A stretch of DNA of 64,000 nt, taken from positions 67,801 to 131,800 of the forward strand of contig CAYWWV010000001.1 in assembly GCA_964462185.1 (NCBI GenBank), given 5' to 3'. The position numbers were made by a program, and so were the translations under genes. The notes beneath the pieces are model-generated. The model was not told the origin of the DNA. It did no database searches and saw only the letters and a program-made list of their open reading frames with translations. Positions 1 through 7,940 of the stretch are shown here, one piece after another. The DNA comes from RBG-16-57-9 sp964462185. Its GTDB lineage: Archaea > Thermoproteota > Bathyarchaeia > TCS64. Position 1 is the first letter of the stretch. Each line of letters starts with the position of its first letter.

Positions 1-1200
1 TTTAAAGACGGGACTTTGAGGTTTGACTTGACCGACATCCCACTCACCCACTTCACCCCCAGGGAGGTGGGAACCCCTGTGGAGAGGCTTAGGGAGTTGG
101 GATATAGATTTGATGTGGAGGGGAAGCCCCTTGAAAGCGAGGACCAGATGCTGGAACTCATGGTTCAGGACATAGTCATCCCCGAGTTCTGCGGGGACTA
201 CCTGGTGAAGGTCTCCAAGTTCCTCGATGACGAACTCCAACAGTTCTACAAGATGGAACCAGTATACTCAAAGACCCATAGGGATGAGCTGGTGGGTGAG
301 ATCGTGTTGGGGTTGGCGCCCCACACGAGCGCAGCCATCGTGGGGAGGATAATTGGGTGGACCAAGGTGAGGAACTGCTATGCCCACCCCTACTGGCACG
401 CAGCCAAGAGGAGGAACTGCGACGGCGACGAGGACGCGATAATGCTGGCCCTGGACCCCCTACTGAACTTCAGCAAACACTTCCTACCAGAGCAAAGCGG
501 GGGCCTCATGGACGCACCCCTATTCGTGATACCTAACCTCAACCCCACCGAGGTAGACAAGGAAAGCCACAACGTGGATGTGATGTACAGGTACCCCCGA
601 GAGTTCTACGAGATGAGCCTGAAGGGGGCCAAGCCCAGCGAGTTCAGCATTATCATTGATACCCTTGGAGACAGGCTGGGGGAGCCAGCCCAATACGCGG
701 GTTTCGGCTACACCCACCCATGCAGCGACATCAACCAAGGAAGCCACAAAGGGGCCTACACCACCCTGACGACAATGCTCGAGAAACTGGAGAGCCAACT
801 AGACCTCACCAGAAAGCTCAACTGCGTGGACGGAAAGGTGGTGAGCCTCAAGATCCTTAACAGCCACTTCATGAAGGACATTGTGGGTAACTTGAGGGCC
901 TTCACCAGGCAGACCTTCAGGTGTAGTAAGTGCAACAAGAAGTATAGGCGGCCACCCTTGGTGGGGGTTTGCACGAGGTGTGGGGGGCCCCTCCTCCAGA
1001 CGGTGTACAAGGCGGGTATTGAGAAGTATGTGGATGCTGCTAGGAGTTTGATCGAGCAATACCAGTTGGGCCAGTATTACGTGGACCGCGTAGACTTGGT
1101 GGAGAAAGAGATCCTCTCCCTATTCCAAGGGGAGGAGGAGGAACCCCAGCCCCAGGAGCAGTTCCACCTCACTGACTTCCTGAAACCCCGGAAAGAGTGA
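1..1200 (+). CDS. polC: DNA polymerase D large subunit (DP2), C-terminal part
   Basis: This is the C-terminal third of the catalytic subunit of the archaeal replicative polymerase PolD. The frame is open at the left edge of the window, so the gene starts outside; about 399 codons are present of the roughly 1,100-1,300 usual for DP2. The family's acidic catalytic stretch reads NCDGDEDAIML (near position 415), preceded by the conserved KVRNCYAHPYWHAAKRRNCD region. A zinc-ribbon-like CxxC...CxxC lies near 920-990 (CSKCNKKYR and CTRCGG). The last residues contain QFHLTDFL (1159-1182), which fits a PCNA-interacting PIP box. Sec61-beta and Alba follow on the same strand. Identity is very secure from these motifs. 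Confidence 0.96.
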   Translation, partial: FKDGTLRFDLTDIPLTHFTPREVGTPVERLRELGYRFDVEGKPLESEDQMLELMVQDIVIPEFCGDYLVKVSKFLDDELQQFYKMEPVYSKTHRDELVGEIVLGLAPHTSAAIVGRIIGWTKVRNCYAHPYWHAAKRRNCDGDEDAIMLALDPLLNFSKHFLPEQSGGLMDAPLFVIPNLNPTEVDKESHNVDVMYRYPREFYEMSLKGAKPSEFSIIIDTLGDRLGEPAQYAGFGYTHPCSDINQGSHKGAYTTLTTMLEKLESQLDLTRKLNCVDGKVVSLKILNSHFMKDIVGNLRAFTRQTFRCSKCNKKYRRPPLVGVCTRCGGPLLQTVYKAGIEKYVDAARSLIEQYQLGQYYVDRVDLVEKEILSLFQGEEEEPQPQEQFHLTDFLKPRKE

Positions 1201-1249
1201 CTATAAGACTTAATTAGGGGGCGGGGATTATCCCTTTCGAGTGGAGGAG

Positions 1250-1426
1250 ATGAGTAAGAAGAAGAGGCAGCAGGGCCTAGGTATGCCCCAGAGCAGCGCT
1301 GGTCTTATGAGGTTTTTCCAAGATGAGACCAACGGGGTGAAGATTCCGCCCGAGGTTGTATTAGGGCTATCAGTCTTGCTCGTCGCCACGGTTGTCTTGG
1401 CTAGGATGTTGTTTCCTATAATCTAG
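1250..1426 (+). CDS. secG: Preprotein translocase subunit Sec61-beta (SecG)
   Basis: Small accessory subunit of the SecYE(beta) protein-conducting channel in the cytoplasmic membrane. The 58 residues show the archaeal family pattern: a basic N-terminus (MSKKKRQQG), the SSAGLMRFFQDETNGVKI block, and one C-terminal membrane segment (about residues 34-55) with almost nothing after it. The in-frame ATG at 1250 gives the usual N-terminus; a GTG at 1241 would add three residues (V/M-E-E). A GGAGG run overlaps the region just before the ATG, so the exact start is not settled. It sits 49 bases after the polymerase gene and 15 bases before the Alba gene, so the three may be co-transcribed. Confidence 0.93.
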   Translation: MSKKKRQQGLGMPQSSAGLMRFFQDETNGVKIPPEVVLGLSVLLVATVVLARMLFPII

Positions 1427-1441
1427 TTAGAAGGATCTTGC

Positions 1442-1738
1442 ATGGGGGGTGCTGCTTTGGAGGAATCCGCCATTAAAACAGTGGTAGTAGGGTTGAAGCC
1501 TCTCATGAACTACGTTGTTGCCTGCCTAACCCTTTTCAACGAGGGGGAGGAGACCATCCTCATTCGGGCCCGAGGAAAACACATCTCCAAGGCGGTGGAG
1601 GCGGTCACCCTCCTGAGGAATACTTTTGTGCCCAAGTTGAGGGTTGTGAAGGCCATGACCAAGACGGATAAGCTCACTCGTAGAGATGGTAAGCCTGCCC
1701 TCGTCTCGGTTCTAGAGATCCAGGTTTCCAAGGAATAG
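1442..1738 (+). CDS. albA: DNA/RNA-binding protein Alba
   Basis: Small basic chromatin protein that binds DNA and RNA as a dimer. The 98-residue sequence has the family hallmarks: VVVGLKPLMNYVVACLTLFN at residues about 15-34, with GLKPLMNYV corresponding to the conserved G(K)KPxMNYV nucleic-acid-binding block containing the lysine that is acetylated in Sulfolobus Alba, then IRARGKHISKAVEAVTLLRN, and a C-terminal strand VSVLEIQVSKE. Length is as expected (about 90-100). The N-terminus is several residues longer than typical, so an internal start such as TTG at 1457 is possible. It is the last gene of the polC-secG-alba series. Confidence 0.95.
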   Translation: MGGAALEESAIKTVVVGLKPLMNYVVACLTLFNEGEETILIRARGKHISKAVEAVTLLRNTFVPKLRVVKAMTKTDKLTRRDGKPALVSVLEIQVSKE

Positions 1739-1775
1739 TATTCTTTGGAATGGGTTTGCCCCAGTATCCCACTTT

Positions 1776-1804
1776 AATCTAAGGGGTGAAACCCCCTTTA
1801 GATT
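1776..1804. other. Hairpin downstream of alba
   Basis: AATCTAAGGGG (1776-1786) pairs with CCCCCTTTAGATT (1792-1804) around the loop TGAAA, with one bulged C and one bulged T in the right arm. It lies 38 bases after the alba stop codon. A short T run precedes it and none follows, so it is not a classic archaeal poly-T terminator; it could be a 3' processing or protection hairpin. No function can be assigned. Confidence 0.4.
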
Positions 1805-1910
1805 GACTTTCAACTCCCTCTTGTTAGGATTAGTCGTTGAGACTGAAGATCGATTTCTCGTAAGGGGGTTTAACAAGGTCTTCACGCACCTGGAAGAGAC
1901 AGCCCCTCGA

Positions 1911-2120
1911 ACTCAAGGGGTTTCCACTATCATCCGGGTGAAAGCACCGCTACTCACCTGGATGANNNNNNNNNNNNNNNNNNNNNNNNNNNNNNNNNNN
2001 NNNNNNNNNNNNNNNNNNNNNNNNNNNNNNNNNNNNNNNNNNNNNNNNNNNNNNNNNNNNNNNNNACTCAAGGGGTTTCCACTATCATCCGGGTGAAAGC
2101 ACCGCTACTCACCTGGATGA
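1911..2120. repeat. 55-bp exact duplicate flanking a scaffold gap (assembly artefact)
   Basis: Bases 1911-1965 and 2066-2120 are identical and directly abut the 100-base run of N at 1966-2065. Both copies contain the 3' end of the minus-strand RPA gene. The length of 55 equals a common de Bruijn k-mer size, which suggests two contigs sharing a terminal k-mer were scaffolded instead of merged. The true sequence probably has one copy and no gap, leaving about 170 bases between the alba stop and the RPA stop. The apparent open frame across the N run is not a gene. Confidence 0.85.
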
Positions 2121-3576
2121 CGCCGTCGAAGGGCTCTCTTACGTTGACGTATTCCAGCCTTACTACTGCGCCCGCTGAAAGGTCCATGGCCTCATCCCCC
2201 AACTCCCTCCAGAGGCTAACCCTGGCCTCCCCCGTCCCATCGTCTATTCGGAAACTCGTCACCGAGGCCGGGCCCCTCGAGGTCTCCACCTCCCTCCTCA
2301 CAGGGTCGTCTAAAAGCTGGCCACGTATGGTAACGTTCCTCATCCCCTCCCTCAGGTCAATTATCTCGGTGATCCGCCTCTCCACCTCGGGGACCTCCAT
2401 CTCCAGGTCCTCGGGCTCGATGTGGAATCTCCCATCCCTGCCCAGGCTCAGCTCCACCGATCCCAAGCCATCCCTGGTGTACCCGTTCTCCACGACCACA
2501 GTCATGCCCTCCCTCAACTGGCCGACCAAATCGGCGTCCTCGTCCCAAAGACTAACCCTCACCACCCCCGTCTCGTCCTCGAGAAGGATGTTAGCCACCC
2601 TTCCAGTGGAGCCATCCCCCCGGGTAAACTCCCTCACCTCCCCAATATTGGCCACCAGGCCAACCACGTTCACCCTGCCCCGGCGCCTCTCCAGGTCCCC
2701 AATCTTCGTCCAATAGGGTAGGGGCTCCACAGGCTTTACACCCCTATCCACCACCAATATCTGGGTGGCCCACCCCACATGGGCCTCCAACACACCCCTG
2801 TTGTTAAGCCGGACATTACACTGGACAACCCTGATCCGCGTGCCCCTCTCCAACTGGCCGAAGCGGTCCACATTGTCGTCCCAAAGAACCAGGTTTATCC
2901 GCCCTCCTCCCTCCTCCAAGACCAGCCTGGAAACCTTCCCCTCGCTGCCATCGCTCCGGACAAAGGAGGAGGGAGGATAAGAATCCACCACCACTCCCTC
3001 AAGGTTGGTGGGACCCTCCGAGTAGACCTCCCCGGGGGACTTGAAGAAGGCGCCTACGTCAGGCAACTCGATGGTGGAAGCCTCAAGGGGCTCCAACACC
3101 AGGTTTCCCCGCCCACCCACGTTAACCTCCACACTTCCACGCCTCTCCCGCGTATAGCCGTGGACCACCCGCACCACCTTCCCAGGCCCCAGCTGAGCCG
3201 CCTCCACATGGTCGGCCTTCTCATCCCAGAAAACAACCACCACCGAACCCGAGGAATCCCCCATCAACACCCTCAGAACCTTGCCCTTCCTACCGTCCCC
3301 CCTCTCGAATACTCTGCCTGGGAACACGTGGATGACCCTAGCCGTGAAGCTGACATCGCTGAGCCCAGGAGTCAAATCCGCGATCCTAAGCCTAGCTCTC
3401 ACCCGCTCATCTCTTCCCTGAACCCCCAGCTTGCTGGCCACTAGGTGGGCCGCCGCCTCCTCGGTTAAAAGCCCAGCAGCCCTAGTGCGTTCCTCCTGGA
3501 TCATCTCGTAGACTGCTTCCTCGGTCAAATCCGGCTTTAGGGATAGAATCTTTTTCACGATCTCCTGGGTTGCCAT
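2068..3576 (-). CDS. rpa: Replication protein A, four OB folds
   Basis: Single-stranded DNA-binding protein of replication and repair. The 502 residues hold four OB-fold units at about 65-165, 175-285, 290-390 and 400-500, each with the repeated pattern 'G...V..ILLEDETG.V.VSLWDE.AD' followed by 'L..G..V.V..G..R...G..EL..G'. An N-terminal helical segment (about 1-60) precedes them. No zinc-binding cysteines are visible, unlike some euryarchaeal RPA41 proteins, so it may act as a single-chain RPA. On the minus strand it is the last of a three-gene run after the SWIM protein and a tiny membrane protein. The duplicated contig end beside its stop codon does not alter the protein. Confidence 0.9.
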   Translation of the reverse strand: MATQEIVKKILSLKPDLTEEAVYEMIQEERTRAAGLLTEEAAAHLVASKLGVQGRDERVRARLRIADLTPGLSDVSFTARVIHVFPGRVFERGDGRKGKVLRVLMGDSSGSVVVVFWDEKADHVEAAQLGPGKVVRVVHGYTRERRGSVEVNVGGRGNLVLEPLEASTIELPDVGAFFKSPGEVYSEGPTNLEGVVVDSYPPSSFVRSDGSEGKVSRLVLEEGGGRINLVLWDDNVDRFGQLERGTRIRVVQCNVRLNNRGVLEAHVGWATQILVVDRGVKPVEPLPYWTKIGDLERRRGRVNVVGLVANIGEVREFTRGDGSTGRVANILLEDETGVVRVSLWDEDADLVGQLREGMTVVVENGYTRDGLGSVELSLGRDGRFHIEPEDLEMEVPEVERRITEIIDLREGMRNVTIRGQLLDDPVRREVETSRGPASVTSFRIDDGTGEARVSLWRELGDEAMDLSAGAVVRLEYVNVREPFDGVIQVSSGAFTRMIVETP

Positions 3577-3623
3577 AGGGTTTCAAAAGACTCTCCCCAG
3601 CGAGGGGATATAAGAGTAGGGGC

Positions 3624-3743
3624 TCACCCCTCACCTTTGCTATACGTGTAGAGGTAGTAGAAGGCGAGGGCGGTGGCCGTGAACAGGAGGAGGAGGATGG
3701 AGGTCTTGGTGAACTCGAAGAGTATTCTAAGGGTCACAACCAT
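3624..3743 (-). CDS. 39-residue single-span membrane protein
   Basis: An unrecognised small gene filling most of the space between the SWIM protein and RPA. The ATG at 3743 is preceded by GGCGGAGAGT, which gives a GGAG-type ribosome-binding site at good spacing, and the frame ends at TGA (3624-3626). The protein is MVVTLRILFEFTKTS followed by one hydrophobic span (about residues 16-32, ILLLLFTATALAFYYLY) and a short tail TYSKGEG. No family can be named. Supporting points are the ribosome-binding site, the coherent membrane segment and the same-strand position between two repair genes; the small size is the main reason for doubt. Confidence 0.5.
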   Translation of the reverse strand: MVVTLRILFEFTKTSILLLLFTATALAFYYLYTYSKGEG

Positions 3744-3770
3744 ACTCTCCGCCTGGCAATACTATATGGT

Positions 3771-4181
3771 TTACCCTGCGAAGACCCGCTTCCACTCCTC
3801 CATCAACGCAGGGTATACCCTGTCCTCCTCTTTCACCGTCTGGTAGGCCTCCAGGGACTCTGCTAGGCGCTGGGCCAAGAGGTGGTAGCAATACGCCGTC
3901 TCCTGGTTTAGGACTCGGAAATAGAAGTCGCTGCAACTACAGTATCCCGCGTATCTGTATACCAGGTACTCGGCCTCCTGGCCCACCACCACCCATAGAA
4001 CCCTTCCACTGGGTTGGAAAACGTATTTCTTCACCCGACCCTGGCGAACCAGGTCCCAAGCCTTCTCAAATCTTTCTCCAAAAACCCCCCTCAGAAGCTC
4101 CCAAGCCTGCTGGGTGAGGCCCTCCCTGGGGTTCAAACCCCTTAGAGCCTCCTCCAGAGCCTGTTGTTCTCTGAGCACCAC
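3771..4181 (-). CDS. SWIM zinc-finger protein, Sws1/Shu2-like
   Basis: A 136-residue protein with a C-terminal SWIM zinc finger: CSCSDFYFRVL...AYCYHLLA, that is CxC, a 15-residue loop, then CxHLLA. The alanine three residues after the histidine is the feature described as invariant in the Shu2/SWS1 branch of SWIM proteins, which in eukaryotes work with Rad51 paralogs to promote homologous recombination. The N-terminal part (about 1-80) is mostly helical with a short beta region (VFQPSGRVLWVVVG). RPA lies downstream on the same strand, and a RadA-like paralog is encoded elsewhere in this window (61739-62434), so a role in recombination is a reasonable inference. Start is GTG or ATG near 4181. 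Confidence 0.75.
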   Translation of the reverse strand: MVLREQQALEEALRGLNPREGLTQQAWELLRGVFGERFEKAWDLVRQGRVKKYVFQPSGRVLWVVVGQEAEYLVYRYAGYCSCSDFYFRVLNQETAYCYHLLAQRLAESLEAYQTVKEEDRVYPALMEEWKRVFAG

Positions 4182-4256
4182 AGTTAAAGGGTGGGGCCTC
4201 TCTTTTTATTCCCTTGGGGAGAAGGGATTTAACTGGCCCTCCTACTCAATTCTGCG

Positions 4257-5138
4257 GTGGCGTCCGTGATCACTCTGCTCTCCCCCCACCCGGCTCTGAT
4301 GGTGGATGTGGGGGAGAGGGTTCTCGTGGTGGCAGACCTCCACCTTGGGCTGGAGGTGGATTTGGCGAAGCAGGGCATCAACATCCCCTTCCAGTGGGGG
4401 GTTATCCTTGAGAGGCTTCTGGGGCTGGTGAGGGAACACACCCCGGAAAGGCTACTCATACTGGGGGATGTGAAGCACGGAGTCCCGGCCACCAGCTTCC
4501 AGGAGAAGCAGGCCATCCCCACCTTCTTCAAAGCCCTCCTGGAGGAGGTCCCCCGCATAGATGTGTGTAGAGGCAACCACGACTCCAACATCGAGGCCCT
4601 TCTACCGCCCCAAGTAACCCTCCACTCCTCCAAGGGGGTTCTGTTGGGGGAAGACTTACAGGTGGCAGCCATGCATGGCCACGCCTGGCCCGACCCCCAG
4701 TCCCTCACAGCCGAGACCCTATTGATTGGCCACAACCACCCAACGGTATCTCTCTCCACACCCTTGGGAGTGAGATTCCAGAGGCCTGTCTGGCTGAGGG
4801 GGAGCCTCAACCCAGCGGGGATTGTGAAGGCGGTCTTGGAGTGGGAGGGGGTTAAGGTGGAGGACTCCGATCCCTTGGAGTTGTTTAGGTCGGAGTACGG
4901 GGTTGACCCTAGGCTCCGGGAGATCATAGTTGTGCCCATGTTTAACGAGTTGTTAGGGGGGCTGCCGGTGAACCTGGAGCCACCTGAGAGCCTCTTGGGA
5001 CCCCTCTTCAGGGAGCACATAGTGGATCTGGGAGGGTTTGAGGCCTTCCTTCTGGATGGAACCTACTTGGGGTGCATCGATTTCCTGAGAGAGCACCACA
5101 GCATCGAGGATTTCTCCAGGCAACAGTCACAGGCTTAA
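4257..5138 (+). CDS. Calcineurin-like metallophosphoesterase
   Basis: A 293-residue phosphoesterase of the archaeal SbcD-related group (COG1407-like). The two-metal motifs are in order: VADLHLG (about residue 25, DxH), ILGDVKHG (GDxxH variant), CRGNHDSN (GNHD), MHGHAW and IGHNHPT (GHxH). The substrate of this family is not established; a nuclease or phosphodiesterase is plausible. The C-terminal about 90 residues (after the core) carry a family-specific extension. The start codon is GTG at 4257. It is transcribed divergently from the SWIM-RPA genes with about 75 bases between, which contain an AT-rich stretch (TCTTTTTATT near 4201) usable as promoter for one or both. Confidence 0.85.
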   Translation: MASVITLLSPHPALMVDVGERVLVVADLHLGLEVDLAKQGINIPFQWGVILERLLGLVREHTPERLLILGDVKHGVPATSFQEKQAIPTFFKALLEEVPRIDVCRGNHDSNIEALLPPQVTLHSSKGVLLGEDLQVAAMHGHAWPDPQSLTAETLLIGHNHPTVSLSTPLGVRFQRPVWLRGSLNPAGIVKAVLEWEGVKVEDSDPLELFRSEYGVDPRLREIIVVPMFNELLGGLPVNLEPPESLLGPLFREHIVDLGGFEAFLLDGTYLGCIDFLREHHSIEDFSRQQSQA

Positions 5139-5157
5139 ACGAGGCCTGGAGAACGGA

Positions 5158-6054
5158 TTAAACGCCATTGGAGCCCGTTTCAAGGGCTTCATCCTTCCTT
5201 TTTCCAAACCATTCCAGGCAGGCTTGGCACTTGAAGCGGGGCCCCCAGTCCACCTCTACTCCTCGGCGTAGGGGCGCGAGGAGGGGGTTCCCCCAAGCCT
5301 TGACCAGAATCTCCTCCAGAGACTCCTCCCGGAGGGAGCCCAATGAGACCTGGGATGCGAGGGGCCCACAGCAAGGCAACACATTCCCTTGGGGGTCAAC
5401 CCCAATATCGGTTAACAAAGCCTCGCACCTCAAGGTGTGGGGTTGGGCTCTTCCCGGTTTGGGGTTTTGAGGCGTGGTTGAGGTGTAGGGGGATTCGATT
5501 AGTAGAGCCTCTGGCTGCTCCACTGGTGGGCCACCGACTACCTGGACCCTGCCCGCACCCAGGGCTTTGGGAACCGTTTTGGCGTTCAACCTGGAGCCCT
5601 GCCCCACACATACGAGTAGAACAACCCTCAACCCGAGGGAGACCGCTGCATGGTAGGCGGTCTTAACCCGCTCCAAAGGGATGTTTTCCTGGTGGAAATC
5701 GTCCACACTAATGCTTAAAAACCGTAAACCACGCCTCCTCAGCCTCTCCAAGATTGACACAGCGGTGTCCATATCTGAGGCCCAGAACCCGTTGGTCACC
5801 GCCTCCACCCTCATACCCCTCTCAACACCCAGACGGGTGAAGAACTCCATTAGTTCCACTCGTGTGAAGGGCTCCCCCCCAGTGAGGCTCAACCACCCAG
5901 CCCCCAGCGCACTGGCCTCCTCCACCACCTTCACCCCAAGCTCTCGAGGCATCTCCTCCGAGCGATGGGGCCCCGCCTGGAAGAAGCAGTGCCTGCACTG
6001 GGAGGGGCATTGGAGGGTGAGGAGTAAGCCCACCCTGGCTAAGCGGGGTTTCAT
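5158..6054 (-). CDS. Radical SAM protein with SPASM-like C-terminus
   Basis: A 298-residue radical SAM enzyme. The [4Fe-4S]-binding CxxxCxxC reads CPSQCRHC at about residue 16, followed by SLTGGEPF (the GGE motif that contacts SAM) at about 58. The C-terminal region has cysteines in CEALLTDIGVDPQGNVLPCC and CQAC, like the auxiliary-cluster SPASM or twitch domains of enzymes that modify peptides or proteins. The substrate is unknown. Its ATG overlaps the stop codon of the upstream M28 peptidase (ATGA at 6051-6054), so the two are translationally coupled. A 26-base stretch within it (5606-5631) is repeated exactly in a different small gene at 29197-29222. Confidence 0.85.
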   Translation of the reverse strand: MKPRLARVGLLLTLQCPSQCRHCFFQAGPHRSEEMPRELGVKVVEEASALGAGWLSLTGGEPFTRVELMEFFTRLGVERGMRVEAVTNGFWASDMDTAVSILERLRRRGLRFLSISVDDFHQENIPLERVKTAYHAAVSLGLRVVLLVCVGQGSRLNAKTVPKALGAGRVQVVGGPPVEQPEALLIESPYTSTTPQNPKPGRAQPHTLRCEALLTDIGVDPQGNVLPCCGPLASQVSLGSLREESLEEILVKAWGNPLLAPLRRGVEVDWGPRFKCQACLEWFGKRKDEALETGSNGV

Positions 6055-7847
6055 CCCAGCTTTGCCAGGGCTTTTTCTATCAGCTTGTTGGCCTGGTAGA
6101 AGCCTTCCTCCACGGCGTTTCTCTGCCTCAGTAGTTTGGCCTTCAACAGCTTGAACTGGTGGCTCTGGTGGAGGGTCATCTCTGCCAGCTTCACCACCTC
6201 AGCTATCCTAGGCAGAGGTGTGGCCCCGAAGGTCTCCATGGACATCTGCTCGCTGGGACCCGCGTTGCTGTGTGCCACCAGGTTCACGTGGCGAGAGGCC
6301 CAGAGCAGGCACTCGTTAACCTCCCAAAGCTCCTCCTCACCTAGCCTAGAGGCATTCTCTCTGAGCTTCTCCTCCAAGACCCCGCTCAGCTCCAGGAACC
6401 TCTCAGCCCTCTCCAAGACGGGGTCCAGGTTGAAGTAGGGCCTAACCTTCTCCGCCCTCTCCTGGTAACCCCTTAAAACCTCCAGAAGCCGCTCGGCCAA
6501 AGGCTTGAAGTTATAGGGGAGAACCACCGAGTTGGCAACCCGAATAACAAAGTTTAGCTCGGCCTGCACATCCTTCTCGAGAACATCCACATCGCCGTGC
6601 TCCATGGTGGCGTAGGGCGTGTGCCACCACCAACCCCCACCGCTGTAGTTTACGTGGGGGTCGTAGAGCTGGGGAGGCCTGCTTGTGGTGATGCTTACAT
6701 GGGTGACCCCCGTCCCCCAGAAGCTGCCATCCCCCGCCCTGGTGGCCCATCGCAGCGTCTCCACCGGCTTTCCCTGAACCGCTACAACGCTTTCCTGGGC
6801 TGCCTCGAGTAGTTCTGTGATTTGGAGGCTTCTAAACTCTGTAGCCCCTTCAGCCCCGGGGCTGTCGATGTTGTAGCTGGCCACACAGTTGTGTCTTAGG
6901 TCCATCCAAAAGGCATCGTTGTACCAGGTGCTGCCAGCGTATCTACCAATCTCATGGCCCGGCCAAAAGGCGAACCTAATGCTCCTCCTCAAACGGTGTT
7001 GATACTTTTTCAGAATCCTAGCCACCTCGAGGAGGGCCACGTTTCCCGAGAGGTTGTCCACCACCCCAGGGCTAAAGGGCGGGGTATCCACATGGGCGTT
7101 AACCAGGATGAACCGCTCTGGCTCTACCGAGCCCCTGAGCTCGGCCTCCACGAGGGGGACCCGCTTCCAACCAGTCTCAACAACGGAGACTATGTGGACC
7201 CTTACTCCACCCCCTAAGACCATTTGCCTTAGCTTCTGGCCATCTCGGTTGCTCACGTGGAGTATGGCAGGGATGGTTTGAACCAGGTGGATGTTGTCAG
7301 ATGTGGGGTTCCCCGAGACGCTGAAGTCTGCCCTCTGGTGGCAGACGGTGTCCACATAGTCGTCTTGTTCGATGACCACCAGGCCTTTGACCCCCATCTC
7401 CTGGAGCCTCAACAGGAAGCCATTCCGCAGCCCCATCCAATCCCCCGAGGTCCTCTGCTCGCAGAGAACCACCTTCCCCCTGCAATCCACCAAACCCAAC
7501 TCTTCGGGAGGGAGGTACACCATCTCGGCCTCGAATCCCTCGGGAGTGGTGGTGCCCACCTGGCGGTAAGGTGTAGCCTGGATTTCCTCCTCTACTGGTT
7601 CCAGTATCCTGAGGCGGGCATACTTGGGCTCACTGAGATACGCATCAAACCAGTGCATCCTACAATCATAACCGTAAGCCTCCAAACGCCCCTTGAGGAA
7701 CTCCATGGCCTGCAATTCCCTGGTTGTCCCACTATGGATGGGAGCCAACTCCATCAAGGCCTCCCAATTGGCTAGCATCCCATCCTTGTCGATGCTCCCA
7801 ACCGCCTCCTCTAAAAGACGCTGTGTATCCTCATCCAGTAGAATCAT
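6051..7847 (-). CDS. M28-family zinc aminopeptidase
   Basis: A 598-residue peptidase with a protease-associated (PA) domain inserted at about residues 95-235 and an M28 catalytic core at about 235-430. Zinc-site motifs seen are VNAHVDTPPFSPGVVDNLSG (His and bridging Asp), PGHEIGRYAGS (where many relatives have EE, here HE), YNIDSPGA (Asp) and WWWHTPYATMEHGD (His). The rest (about 430-598) is a long helical tail. No signal peptide is apparent, so it probably acts inside the cell. It is translationally coupled to the radical SAM gene. The upstream region on the minus strand has AGTATTATAGC about 33 bases before the start, a fair TATA candidate. Confidence 0.87.
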   Translation of the reverse strand: MILLDEDTQRLLEEAVGSIDKDGMLANWEALMELAPIHSGTTRELQAMEFLKGRLEAYGYDCRMHWFDAYLSEPKYARLRILEPVEEEIQATPYRQVGTTTPEGFEAEMVYLPPEELGLVDCRGKVVLCEQRTSGDWMGLRNGFLLRLQEMGVKGLVVIEQDDYVDTVCHQRADFSVSGNPTSDNIHLVQTIPAILHVSNRDGQKLRQMVLGGGVRVHIVSVVETGWKRVPLVEAELRGSVEPERFILVNAHVDTPPFSPGVVDNLSGNVALLEVARILKKYQHRLRRSIRFAFWPGHEIGRYAGSTWYNDAFWMDLRHNCVASYNIDSPGAEGATEFRSLQITELLEAAQESVVAVQGKPVETLRWATRAGDGSFWGTGVTHVSITTSRPPQLYDPHVNYSGGGWWWHTPYATMEHGDVDVLEKDVQAELNFVIRVANSVVLPYNFKPLAERLLEVLRGYQERAEKVRPYFNLDPVLERAERFLELSGVLEEKLRENASRLGEEELWEVNECLLWASRHVNLVAHSNAGPSEQMSMETFGATPLPRIAEVVKLAEMTLHQSHQFKLLKAKLLRQRNAVEEGFYQANKLIEKALAKLG

Positions 7848-7940
7848 AACAATCCAATAGTGAAAGCCGCCTAAAGCGCTATAATACTTACCAAAATAAA
7901 CGCGTTTTTTAACCCCCCCTCCCCCTATCCCATTGATCTT

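Noticed and set aside
1803..2096. Open frame running through the first N run
   Set aside because: It exists only because N bases contain no stop; the flanks are a duplicated contig end antisense to RPA.
5168..5470. Plus-strand frames opposite the radical SAM gene and similar long antisense frames elsewhere
   Set aside because: High GC and codon bias create long antisense frames; the sense frames carry conserved motifs.
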